Assembly (NCBI RefSeq): GCF_034702125.1
Contig: NC_085875.1
Location: 50,034,507-50,098,506, forward strand
Direction of reading: 5' to 3'
DNA length: 64,000 nt
DNA from: Engraulis encrasicolus
Taxonomy: Eukaryota > Chordata > Actinopteri > Clupeiformes > Engraulidae
The position numbers and the translations under genes were made by a program. This document shows, piece by piece, positions 52,982 through 64,000 of the stretch (positions are counted from its first letter, which is position 1; each line of letters opens with the position of its first letter). The notes below the pieces were generated by a model that saw nothing but the letters and a program-made list of their open reading frames with translations, was not told where the DNA came from and did no database searches.

Positions 52982-54561
52982 CAGTGCCCTCCATTATTAT
53001 TGGCACCCCTGGTTGAGATGTGTTTTTTAGCTTCCAATTATTATTATTTTTCTCTAAATAATATGGGACCTTAATGGAAAAAGAGAGAAAAATCCAACCT
53101 TCAATACAAGTGCATTTATTCAGTGGGGAAAAAATCCCACATAAAGAAATAATTATTTGACATCAAATAATGTGTGTCACAATTATTAGCACCCCTGTTG
53201 TTAATATTTTGTACAACCCCCTTTTGCCAACAAAACAGCACATAATATTCTCCTATAATGTTTCACAAGATGGGAAAAGACAGAAAGAGGGATCTTCAGC
53301 CATTCCTCTTTGCAGAATCTCTCTAAATCATCCAGAGACCTGGGTCCTCTCCTCTGTACTCTCCTCTTCAGCTCACCCCACAGGTTCTCAATGGGGTTGA
53401 GGTCTGGGGACTGAGATGGCCATGGGAGGAGCTTGATTTTGTGTCTGGTGAACCATTTCTGTGTAGATTTGGCCATATGTTTAGGGTCATTGTCTTTCTG
53501 AAAGACCCAGTGACGACCCATCTTCAGCTTTCGGGCAGAGGGCAACAGATTTTGATTTAAAATGTCCTGGTATTTCAAAGCATTCATGATGCCATGCACC
53601 CTAACAAGCTTCCCAGGGCCTTTGGAAGCGAAACAGCCCCACAGCATCACTGACCCACCCCCATACTTCACAGTGGGTATGAGGTGCTTTTCAGCATGCA
53701 CATCTTTCGTGGCACGCCAGACCCACTTGATGTTTGTTGCCAAAAAGCTCAATCTTGGTCTCAGCACACGGTCCCAGTTGAAGCCCCAATACCGCTTGGT
53801 GAACTCCAGACGTTTGCGTTTATGATTGTGGGTGAGGAAAGGTTTTCTCCGTGCATGCCTCCCAAACAGCTTGTTGGCGTGTAGACAGCGCCTGATGGTT
53901 GATTTGGAGACTTTGTGACCCCAGGATGCTACCATTTGTTGTAATTCTGTAACAGTGAGCTTTGGAGATCTTTTGATTTCTCTTACCATCCTCCTCACTG
54001 TGCGTGGTGGCAAAATAAACTTGGGTCCTCGTCCAGGCTTGTTTACCACTGTTCCAGTTGTTTTGAACTTCTTAATTATTCCTCTCACAGTAGATATGGG
54101 CAGCTGCAGTTGAGTGGCAATCTTCTTGTAGCCTCTGCCTGACCTGTGAAGGTCGACGCACATCTGCCTCACTTGTATGCTGTGTTCCTTTGTCTTTCCC
54201 ATGTTTAAGAGTGGATAAGAGAAATGGCCTCGGTGTCACATCATATTTATACCCCAGGGAAGCAGGAAGTGATGAATTACTAATTAAATGTTCCTACATA
54301 CTCTGGAAAACTTTGTTAACTACTGTAGAAATGACAGAAATGCTTCAATTATATTTATTTCCTGGGAATTGTTAAGGGTGCCAATAATTGTGGAACAGGT
54401 GATTTAATGAAAAAGAATTATTTTTTAGTCAGGGATTTTTTTTATTTTCCTACAATTCATTTGAGTTGAAGGCTACATTTTCCTAAAATTTTCAGTGTGA
54501 CAGTATTCTTCTGCAATAAACACATCTCAACCAGGGGTGCCAATAATTATGGAGGGCACTG
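52982..54561 (-). mobile_element. Tc1-like transposon, second copy
   Basis: Same family as 27,705-29,321, with cagtgccctccatta ends and TA on both sides (52,980-52,981 and 54,562-54,563). The right inverted repeat has a ~22-bp deletion next to 'ctgcaataaacacatctc' compared with the first copy. It lies in the 12.5-kb insertion. Confidence 0.94.
53201..54202 (-). pseudogene. Tc1-like transposase, open but catalytically dead
   Basis: A 333-codon frame, almost identical to the 337-codon transposase of the first copy, with both helix-turn-helix motifs, QKDNDPKH and NPIENLWGELK present. A 10-bp deletion near 53,762 and a 2-bp deletion near 53,729 together remove 12 bp, so the frame is kept overall. 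Between them the frame is shifted: the first catalytic-Asp block (WSDETKIELFG in copy 1) is replaced by RPRLSFLATN. The DD34E triad therefore lacks its first Asp. QQD is also changed to QKD. The protein may still bind ends but should not cut. Confidence 0.92.
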
Positions 54562-54563
54562 TA

Positions 54564-55050
54564 ATTCGATTGAGTAACTTGGAATGTAGGCAAAAAAGTT
54601 TATCTACAGTAAAGCAGTAACGTGGGAAAGTGTCTCACATCGCTGATTTCAGCACCACACCCGCGTGGTATAGCCTGATAAACCAGACTAAATGTGGATG
54701 TCTAATTTAGTCTGGCCTCGATGCATAATACATCCGAAGATTGTTGATGAGAACAACCTTCCCTCAAAACCCTGCCCGCTTTGATTCAAAACACATCTTT
54801 GTGTTGTAATTGGTTTGCCAGATTCATGGCATTCTGGCTTCATTGAATCATTATGCGAGGCCAGACCCACCCGTAGACAAAACATTTTGCCGTCCAGCGG
54901 GTGGCGCTGGTTCACCAGGCTAGCGTGGATAGCTCATTTAGACTTAAGAGCATGGATATAGGGAAACGTCGGCTGCCCTGATGACAGTGCTACACAGTAG
55001 AGTGGCAGCATTCTCAGAATGGTTCAATATAGGCCTATAGGCTAGGCCTA
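54564..55050. other. Unassigned, right part of the 12.5-kb insertion
   Basis: No gene seen. A ~30-bp motif 'gataaaccagactaaatgtg ... ttagtctggcctcg' near 54,678-54,720 is partly palindromic and 'gaggccagacccacccg' at 54,857 is related, which suggests a further small repeat without clear borders. Confidence 0.35.
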
Positions 55051-55172
55051 CTTAAAAAAATGTAGGAATAGCGGCATGTAGGAATAGCGGCGGACGGTGG
55101 AAAACGTGTCGGTATTCCGACAATAGACATTAACGTCGGAATAGCGACATGTCGGAATAGCGCCACGTAACC

Positions 55173-55978
55173 TGTGGCAGGATAGCAGCAGCATCCACGG
55201 CACCGTATTTTGCACCAACATCAATCAGACTTTGCGCAAGTTGCTTGAAGCCTTCGCCAGACACTGTGTCGAACGGGCGCATATCCAGACAGCACAGGTT
55301 CATACACGCGTCCGTTATCTTCCCCCTTACATCCTGTGGTAGTCTTTTTGGGTACCGACGGACGAAACTAGCCATGGTTGCTGATGCTGGCCTAGCGCAC
55401 ACATGGTGTAGCATGTTCGAAGTCCCGGTCTTGTGGCTCCCAAATACATAAACGCATTCGCACGTTTTGCAGATGACAAAGCCCGCACTTGTGTCATCTA
55501 GGTTGACAACTTCGTGGAATTTCTCCCACACAGCACTTTTCACCCCTTCTTTTTGCTTTGTTTTAAGAACACCCTTCTTAAAGTGATACTGTCCCATTTT
55601 TGGAAATACGCTTATTTTACACCTCCCCTTGAGTTAAATAATAGGGTTTTACTGTTCTCCTGTACTTTCAACCATTCTCTGGGTATTGCATGCAAAATTT
55701 GCCTCCAAGCTAGCAGTTAACATTGAGTCCTATGAGACCATCTGGCGGCTAACTGGTCTCATAGGACTCCATGTTAACTGATAGCTTGGAGGTAAAATTT
55801 GCACTGTCATACCCAGAGAACGGTTGAAAGTAAAGGATAACAGTAAAACCTTATTATTTAACCCAAGGGGAGGTGTAAAATAAGCTAACCCAAGGGGATG
55901 TGTAATATGAGCTTATTTCCAAAAATGGGACAGTATCACTTTAAGTTTTTCACGCACTGACTTAGCGGCCGCTGCCAT
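55173..55978 (-). pseudogene. hAT (zf-BED) transposase, N-terminal pieces 1-2 of 8
   Basis: The start codon at 55,978 gives MAAAAKSVREKL, interrupted by a hairpin MITE (55,577-55,945). It resumes with KTKQKEGVKSAVWEKFHEVV, then FVICKTCECVYVFGSHKTGT and MLHHVC, a zf-BED finger (C-x2-C ... H-x3/4-C/H) that binds the element ends. Next are MASFVRRYPKRLPQDVRGKI and MNLCCLDMRPFDTVSGEGFK, the hAT DNA-binding/helical region with its typical 'RPf..v..~gF' block. It ends at VDAAAILPQ at the 9-bp repeat TGTGGCAGG, and reading continues in frame at 42,665. All eight pieces together make about 640 codons, normal for this family. Confidence 0.88.
55577..55945. mobile_element. 369-bp hairpin MITE
   Basis: cttaaagtgatactgtccca at the left and tgggacagtatcactttaag at the right are perfect inverted repeats, and the pairing continues inward almost to the centre (near 55,745, tctggcggctaactgg). 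Nearly the whole element can fold on itself. It splits the hAT coding sequence after codon 12. The target duplication is not clear. Confidence 0.88.
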
Positions 55979-58420
55979 CTTTGATCTTTGTCCAAAACAA
56001 ACAAGCGCGGGAAACAGAAGACATCCAGACTACAGATTAAAACATGTTTTTTTATTATTCTTATCAGTTTTTTTATTTACCTTTGGGATTTTATGTATAT
56101 TTTAGTGCTTCAAAAAATGTATTGTAGTGCTTCAACCGCATCCCTGCAATCGCCAACCGCACACCTATAGTAGGCAGGTTGGTTTGGGGTATCTCACTCT
56201 AAGGGAAGATGTTTGATGACAGGCCTCACCTGCCTCCCCTTGTTGTACACTGACATATACACAGACCACCTAGTGGAACCTACCCCAACAATTGGTCCAG
56301 CACACACACTCAAAGGCACACACAGTGCACATTCAGGCCGACTGAGAACCGTGCTGGAGCCCGTTCCAGCACCTAATCGCGAACCGACCGTCGTGTTCAC
56401 GCAACAGATATTTGCGTTCGCGAACCAGAAAATTGGTTCGCAATGCGAACCGCAAAATACTAGGTTTTTCTCTGCGAACCGTGACGACAGCGTGGTCGTC
56501 AGCAGGTTCATCCGGGTAACACAGTCACGTGCGGAAAAAGTTCAGAGCCCGGTATGAACACCGGCGGTTCGCAGACAAACACTTTAGTGCCAAATGTAAC
56601 TGGTGCGGGCACCGGCACCGGCTCCGTTCTGGGCTAAGATTCTCGAAACCTTCGTTGCTAACTAACTTAGCAACTAACGACCCAGCTGCGACAAAATTGT
56701 TTCTGGAACACTTCGTTCGGACTTACAAAGTCCCAATGTTTACAAGTAATGTAGTTAGTCGTTCGTCCGATGTTGGTGCGAACGACGCAGGTGTTCCTGC
56801 AAAACGAAGTAGGGGCTGTTCGTTAGTACTACTGTCGGAATTGGAACGAATAGCATGGTTAGCTAGTTCACCGTTGTTTTGGGAAGCATGTCACTCTTGC
56901 TCGTGGGTTTGGGGCGGGTTCAGGCAGAGTTTAAGCAACATTGATCGATTACTGCCACCAAGTGCACAAGCCTCTGACCCATACACCAAATGTCTAGTCA
57001 TGTTACGCACAGGGCTGAAAAAAAACCCACCAACACAATATTCAAACAGGGGACAAAAATAATGTCCAAATATAGTAGGACATTATATGTTTCACTATCG
57101 TGCTTCACGAGCTCCGATCAATCAAATCTGCGCCAAAAAAAGAACCGTTTGATTACCCACACCAAAAGCAGCATCTCGCATGAATGTAGATTATTTAATT
57201 GCTCACATATCTCCACACATAACAAAGCCAATAGCACATTTTGATTAAACTCCAACAAGCATAGGCTACATGGAAATACATGTAGCCTATAAGTTGCCAT
57301 TGCGAAATGCGCTGTTCACTATTATTTTAAAAAGGCACCAGTGTGCGGTGATCCTTCTTGTATGCCTATTCCTTGCATTGTAGGCTATGCCTTAGTCCAC
57401 AAGAACTCCAAACTGCATCGTAGGCTACAACAAGTTCAAAAAATGGACATTATGCAACTGCCCTAGTATGTTGAAATAGTGCGTAATGGGAAGGCACTCG
57501 GAAAGGCGAGCGTGATGACAAGAATAGGACACTTCTTCGCGTTACTAGGTCTTATAGTATTCATATTCTTCTTTTCATTTCAATTCTACTATTGTAATAC
57601 AAGTCTGTCACAAGCAGCCGGCCAATAGGCTACTGTTAAAGCAAATGTTGTTTCAGCAGTGAGCACACTCCAAATAGCGCCATGGCCCATGGCGCACGAA
57701 GTGCAGTGCAGTCAGGGGGGTCAGAAAACAACACAGCGCATCGTGTCATTCTTTCTCTATCTGTGTGAATAGGGCCATCGTTTTGTGTTTTCGTAAAATA
57801 CAGGTGAAAAGCAATTTGACTTGGCCTTAATGTGACTGCGTGCGTGGCTGCGAGGCAAAGACTCTCGGATGCCAGAGCTCCACAAGCGCGCCCAACAGCA
57901 CGCATGGATCGGCCACTTTACGCACACACACAGAGGTTGGATAAACAGTTGCGCAGAGGAATAGGCACCTGCGTTTAATGTAGGCCTATCTTACTGAGGG
58001 AATCGAAATCTTGTCACACTGAAAATGCCTTCGCGCTTACCATTCACCGCCCATTGCTCTTCATTGATGGTGATGTGTAGACCGACATGATATGGGGATA
58101 TGATTGTGTTAACAGGTCTTTTCCGACCTTGAAGGACTTTGAATGTGCCATGTTTACAGACATTAACGGCCCCTTCCATAGGTCCCTTCCTGCGGGTCTT
58201 TATGTAGCCTACAACGGCAATAATGGCAGTTCCACCCACACACAAGACGCGTGCAGACTGGAAAATTAAAGAAACATTCTGATATGTTTTATTAATTCTC
58301 AAGCGTAATTTCAGTTATCATTTCAAGCAGCATTTAACTGCAATCTGCCTGGCCATGACCTGTTGAAAGTGTTGCGTTGCCCATGAGCGTGAGAATGACT
58401 TCGCTTGCCGTTCTGGAAAA
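55979..58420. other. Unassigned region right of the hAT stack
   Basis: Probably begins with the 5' flank of the hAT element, but I could not find its terminal repeat with confidence. 56,340-56,640 has many gcgaacc/ggttcgc palindromic motifs and may be a hAT-like non-autonomous element. A 177-codon open frame (56,529-57,062) starts inside that repeat and has no motif I recognise. No supported gene. Confidence 0.35.
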
Positions 58421-58427
58421 AAGATGT

Positions 58428-58558
58428 GATGGGTGGTTATTAAATAGCCTAGGGCTATATTCACCGGGGATTGAACTCACGCCTCCGATAAGGAAACGGC
58501 AAACGTGTATGAAATTCCGACATTCTAACCACTCACCCACCAACCGTGCTTCCATATT
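58428..58558 (-). repeat. tRNA-derived SINE (head)
   Basis: On the minus strand, ggtgggtgagtggttagaatg matches an RNA polymerase III A-box region and gagttcaatccccggtg, about 55 bp later, a B box (gttcaatcc). The cloverleaf is imperfect and the sequence continues past the tRNA part, so it is a SINE, not a tRNA gene. Confidence 0.65.
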
Positions 58559-59107
58559 AATGGTAGGCTATAGCCTACAATATTAAACATTATATGCAAA
58601 ACCTACAAATAATACATGGTGGATTGTAATGTCGCATTTGGTAACTGCAGTTGAAGAGGGGTGAAGTCGGGGACATGATTGTGTTGACAAAGATTTGTGG
58701 ACTTTGATAGATGTATAGCCTGAATTTGACAGGCACTGTGTGGTACAGCGTCACTGCTTTGTGACAAATGCACCCGAGCTGAGGCGAGACACTCCGAGCA
58801 TTTCCGACAACTTCATTGTGCGTCTGAACTTACTTGGTTGGAATTTCATCGGACTTACTTCGTACCTACATCGGACTTTGTTGGTTTGAGGCTTTCGAGA
58901 AATCATCGTTGTTGGTTAGTTGTTGTGTCGGACTTCGTTCGTACTTACTTGGTCCGAAGGCTAATTTTGGTCGGATTCGAGAAATCCACCCCTGGTCGGC
59001 CTGAAAACCATAACAGAGTGCACAATGCCCAACCCCTCACCCCTGCCCAGCTCCTAGGAAGGAGAAAGGAAACGGCCGAAGGATTTACTGTTGGGTCCTG
59101 ACTTGTA
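58559..59107. other. Unassigned, no gene seen
   Basis: Contains three or four diverged 'tcggactt.(c/a)ttcgtac(c/t)tac' direct repeats at 58,850-58,960, possibly the end of a mobile element. No coding sequence supported. Confidence 0.35.
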
Positions 59108-60439
59108 CACTGTGTGTGTGTGTGTGATTTACAGTTGGGCCCTGACTTGTACACATTCCTGCTGTTGTTTTTCACCACTCCTATACTATGTGTGCATGCG
59201 TACGTGAGTGTGAGAGACAGTGTGTGTGGGGTTTTGTTTTGGTTTTTTTTTGGGGGGGGGGGTGTATGTACAGTGTGTGTATACATACGTTTGAGAGAGA
59301 GGGTGTGCGCGTGTACGCACACACACACTTGACTTGTAGACATTCCTGCTGATGTTTTTCTGTGCTCGGCCCCTCGGCCGTTATGAAGGCCTCTAAAACA
59401 ACAGGCTGTATTTGTGTGTGTGTGTGTGTAGGCCTCTAAAACAACAGGCTGCCAGGTTGGGACAGCTGGCTTCAAAAGGCTTCTACCGAACAGCTACAGT
59501 GAGGTTCCCACACACACACACACACACACACACTTGTGTGTGTGTGTGAGAGAAAGAGAGATAGAGAGTGTGTATATGAACGATTGTTGATTGATATATG
59601 TATTCATGTGGGTGTATTGCTGTGTCTGTGTTCGTTCACAGTTGTGAACATGGTATCGTGTGTGCGTGGGCACGCGTGTGTGTGCGATTCTGTGTGTGCA
59701 TGTGTACAGGTATGTGTGCGTGTGTGTGTGTGTGTTTGTGTGTGCTTACAAAGATGTGGTGTGGTGTGTGTGCTTACAGTTGTAAAACATGGTAACGTGT
59801 GGTGTGCGTATGTGTGTGTGTGCTTACAATTGTAAGACATAGTATCGTGTGGTGTTCTTGTGTCTGTGTGTGTGTGTGTATTATGCAGAATGTGATGAAC
59901 TAAGAGAGGGTAGTGAGGGCAGCTGAAGATGAAACAGCTGTAGAAGCTGTAGAAACTGCTGAGTGCTTGTGTATGTACTGTATGTGTAACTGCATAAGTG
60001 TGTGTGTGTGTGTGTATCGATGATGATGATGACTGTATGTGTAACTGCACGAGTGCTTGTGTAAGTGTGTGTGCGTGTACGTGTAACTGAATGAGTGCTT
60101 GTGTAAATGTGTGTGTGCACTGTAGGATGGTGAAATGAGTGTATGCGTGTTGCCTAGGACTCACATCACTTTAAAAGTTTGTTGTTTGGGTGCTTATGTG
60201 TGCATGCAAGCTTGTGTGTCTACACGCATGCACGTAAGTGTGTGTGTCTGTTTGTGTTTCCATATGTGTGTGTGTGTGTGTGCACGTGTGTCTGTTTGTC
60301 CATGTGTACAGGTATTTGCATATGCATCCTTTTGTGTGTGTGTCTGTGTGCCTTCTATTTAAAGCCCAGGTGGTCAGGTCTCTTTGAAGACCAGGCTGCT
60401 CCCCTGTGATTCCTCCGACACTCCAGGTGTTTGTGGGTG

Positions 60440-60472
<33 letters not shown>

Positions 60473-60560
60473 CGGGTTGCGCTTGTGTGTGAGAGAGAGA
60501 GTGTGTGTATGTGTGTTTCTGAGTGTGTGTGTGAGAGAGTGTGTGTTTCTGAGTGTGAAT
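59108..60560. repeat. GT/CA-rich microsatellite tract
   Basis: A 1.4-kb interval dominated by (tg)n, (ca)n and gtgtgtgct variants, with short unique islands such as 'cctctaaaacaacaggctgc' (twice, about 59,390 and 59,432) and 'ttacagttgtaa.acatggt'-like repeats about 60 bp apart (59,635-59,850). Open frames here are repeat artefacts. Confidence 0.92.
60441..60472. repeat. Poly-G run of 32
   Basis: 32 consecutive G followed by cggg. Likely G-quadruplex-forming and also a likely position for assembly error. Confidence 0.9.
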
Positions 60561-60563
60561 GTA

Positions 60564-61705
60564 CAGTATGTCACAGAAGTGAGTACACCCTCACATTTTT
60601 TTCAGATTTGTAAGTAAATCTATTCATAGGACAACATTAAAGAAATTTCACTTCAACACAATGATTAGTGGCCTGTTAACAACATATATAATCGCTTAAA
60701 TTTCTTGTTCACTCACAAAACATCAAAATAACAGTTCCAACATCTAACCCCAGGTAAAATCCTGTAGAGAGTGTCTGAGAAGGGGCTGTGTTGGCTCGAA
60801 ACGTCTTTAAATGAAAAGGGATTAAAGGGGAGGTCATCGGTGTGTGTTTCGAACTTTCTTTATATTACATTGAACTTTTACGTTTTGAATCTGCACCTGG
60901 CTAAAATAGATGGGTGTGAGATTTGAATGGAATCCTATGGAGAGTGTCATGATCTGCTTCAGTAGTGACAGTGCATGTTGACCTGCATGTTTCTTTGGGT
61001 GTAATGCAGATTTCCAATGTTAACGCCATTCATGCATCCCCAAACCATGTCAATCCAACTACCATGCTTGACTAGCCAGATGATACACTTTTTTGGTAAA
61101 ACTTGTTTACCACCACACATACTTAACTCCATCTAAAGCAGGGATGTCAAACTCAGGCCCAAATTTGGCCCGCGGAGTCATTATTTGGCCCGCGAGATTA
61201 TTTCAAATGTGTATTACAATTGGCCCACATACAACATTTATGTAGAAAAAATATGACTTGAAGGCAAAATTTCGTGCACAGTAATTATGAGTGGGTCCAG
61301 AATTTAAGCGCATACTAGCACTAGAAGTATACGATAGTACGATGGGAATGTGTTATTTGCCTATCTTTAAGTCTACTGTTGCATAATAGTAGTGTATTTT
61401 AAATTAATTCGGCCCGCAACTTCATCCCAGATTTTGATTTTGGCCCTCGGTCAATTTGAGTTTGACACCCCTGATCTAAAGCAAATATGTCTCATCAGAC
61501 CACACGGCATGGTTCCAGTTATCCATATCCTGAGTATGGTCATCTCTCTGGAGGCCAAGATCAACAAATTCACTTTAGATGGTGTTAAAGCAGATCCCCA
61601 AAAATCTTGGCATAGTTTGAAAATTGCTTGCCGTCATATCTGTGATTGTTTGAACAGGTGCACAGCACAAAACACTTGTCAAGCATGTTGGCTGGCGGCG
61701 CCATA
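60564..61705 (-). mobile_element. Tc1-like transposon relic
   Basis: The left end cagtatgtcacagaagtgag follows a TA and is a known style of Tc1 inverted-repeat end (tgagtacacccTcac). Farther in, 'gtctcatcagaccacacggc' and 'ggttccagtt' near 61,490-61,520 correspond to the transposase region around the first catalytic Asp in reverse. No long frame remains, no right end is visible, and it is interrupted by a hAT MITE. Confidence 0.72.
61139..61473. mobile_element. 335-bp hAT MITE
   Basis: Ends cagggatgtcaaactca / gagtttgacacccctg, with exact 8-bp repeat ATCTAAAG (61,131-61,138 and 61,474-61,481). 'ggcccgc' motifs occur toward both ends. It is inserted in the Tc1 relic. Confidence 0.92.
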
Positions 61706-62665
61706 GATTATGATTTAAACATGTTGTTATTGGGAGTGAGCGGACTTAATTTCATACCAGAAAACTCCCACCTCAAATAGTAAGCTGCTGCTCTCTGTAG
61801 ATGTTTCTGTGCGCACTGCCGACCTCCCTCCCAGTCCCAAATTATTAAGCACAAACAGCAAGTCCGACCTGGTCCTAGATCTACTGCTCAATAGATGGCT
61901 CTGACTGTCTGCTTTCTCTGTTCTTCGATTTTCTTTTTTTAATAGGTGAAAATAATTCAGCTTTGCACCCGTTTTCAAATGTCTCGTATTTGCCATGACT
62001 ATTAAAAGTAACATTTGCCTTCACATCTTGGGAATAGTCAAACGCTATGTACTATAACATTTGAACTCTTCCATTATAGCCAAATTTTGGGCAGGTGAGT
62101 GTTTTCCGAGTGTCAAAATCAGACATCGTTAGGCAACAGGAATTTTTAGTGCAATACTAAGCTATTTTGAAGCCTAAAATAAAGCTGTGAAGACTTGTTT
62201 GTATTAGGCTATACTTAAAATAGTTAAATGTTTTCTGTTATATGTTTACAGTTATAAACCTAATCCACACACTGCGCTGGTTAGACATAGATATGTCTAC
62301 GTCATTCAAAATGAATATCCCAGAGTCATTGTGAGAACACATCTGTTCAAACAACAAATACTGTAACACAACAACAGCTGAGAAGAGTAGAGATCATTTC
62401 AAAACAAGCTTTTCAAAAATGTGTGCAGGCAATAGACCTACAGAAACTTGACTTTGTACTCATTTGGTGATGGGATTGTCGGAAAATCAGGACCCCTGCA
62501 CTTATTTTCGGCCAATCAGGGTTCCTGCACCTCTCTTTTCCACTTGAAGCACTGTGTTTAGGTTTAGGTAAGGGCAGGGGCAGGGGCCTGTCTGCTCTAA
62601 TGGCACTAAAGTGTTTGTCCTGTGCAGGTGCTCACCTGCTAAATGAGGTCACAGCTCAAGTGCAC
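61706..62665. other. Unassigned, no gene seen
   Basis: Ordinary AT-leaning sequence with no recognised repeat or exon. 'gacccctgcac' and 'gttcctgcacctct' near 62,490-62,530 form a weak direct repeat. Confidence 0.35.
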
Positions 62666-62668
62666 CTC

Positions 62669-63960
<1,292 letters not shown>

Positions 63961-64000
63961 GTGTGTTTTCCCCCCTTTTTTCCCCTTCACGCCATCCGGA

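Larger units (their letters stand above)
42666..55172. mobile_element. 12.5-kb insertion with 9-bp target duplication
   Basis: The hAT coding sequence stops and resumes across this segment with an exact 9-bp repeat TGTGGCAGG on both sides. Both ends carry inverted copies of 'gctattccgacatgtcgcta'-like sequence: gacatgtcgctattccgac at about 42,699-42,717 and gtcggaatagcgacatgtcgg at about 55,134-55,154. The motif ggaatagcg recurs several times at 55,060-55,165. A 9-bp duplication suits Mutator-like elements, an inference since no transposase of this layer is seen. Nested inside are 42,799-48,233, 48,261-48,841, 49,012-50,433 and 52,982-54,561. Confidence 0.7.

Noticed and set aside
58428..58558. 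A functional tRNA gene
   Set aside because: A- and B-box matches exist, but the cloverleaf stems do not pair well and the sequence extends as a SINE body.
59536..60164. Cys/Val- and His/Thr-rich open frames of up to 186 codons
   Set aside because: Translation of GT/CA microsatellites; no independent coding signal.

Overview
This is a window from a eukaryotic, almost certainly teleost fish, genome. It has intron-like splice signals, long CA/GT and CT/GA microsatellites, and fish-type repeats: Tc1 elements with TA duplications, hAT and piggyBac elements and MITEs, an L1-type LINE, tRNA-derived and other SINE sequence, and the fish-typical 'cagacgcttttatccaaagcg' repeat. I see no convincing intact host protein gene, no bacterial-style operon and no CRISPR array. 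Nearly everything recognisable is mobile DNA or broken ribosomal DNA.

The layout is a Russian doll. One hAT (zf-BED type) transposase gene, read on the minus strand, starts at about 55,978 and ends at 6,198. It has been cut into eight pieces by successive insertions, so a roughly 2-kb coding region now spans about 50 kb. Most cuts are marked by exact direct repeats. From the N- to the C-terminal end of the gene the insertions are: a hairpin MITE (55,577-55,945); a 12.5-kb element with 9-bp duplications (42,666-55,172), which contains a 5.4-kb transposon with a decayed RecQ-like helicase gene, a piggyBac-type MITE and a Tc1; a 5.5-kb L1-type LINE with an open 1260-codon ORF2 (36,897-42,395); a 300-bp hAT MITE (36,204-36,503); a TAGAG-ended hAT (29,504-35,972) containing a 4.4-kb piggyBac and a small hAT; a 6-kb hAT stack four levels deep (23,301-29,354) containing an intact Tc1 transposase gene; and a 16.6-kb block of rearranged rDNA (about 6,438-23,062).

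The rDNA block holds 18S and 28S fragments in abnormal order and three copies of an R2-type, rRNA-gene-associated non-LTR retrotransposon. Copy 1 (about 7,685-13,274) has a 1084-codon open frame with a Myb-like N-terminus, reverse transcriptase, CCHC knuckle and restriction-like endonuclease. Copies 2 and 3 are truncated pseudogenes that look like tandem duplicates sharing the same 28S junction. The junctions lie near the R1 position or about 150 bp downstream of the classical R2 site, not at the R2 site itself.

The flanks (1-6,060 and 56,000-64,000) hold more relics: an 18S scrap, two mirror-image 337-bp MITEs, a dead Tc1, a tRNA-like SINE, another Tc1 relic and about 4 kb of simple repeats. 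The potentially functional products are the R2-type polyprotein, the LINE ORF2 protein and one Tc1 transposase. The other coding sequence is visibly decayed.
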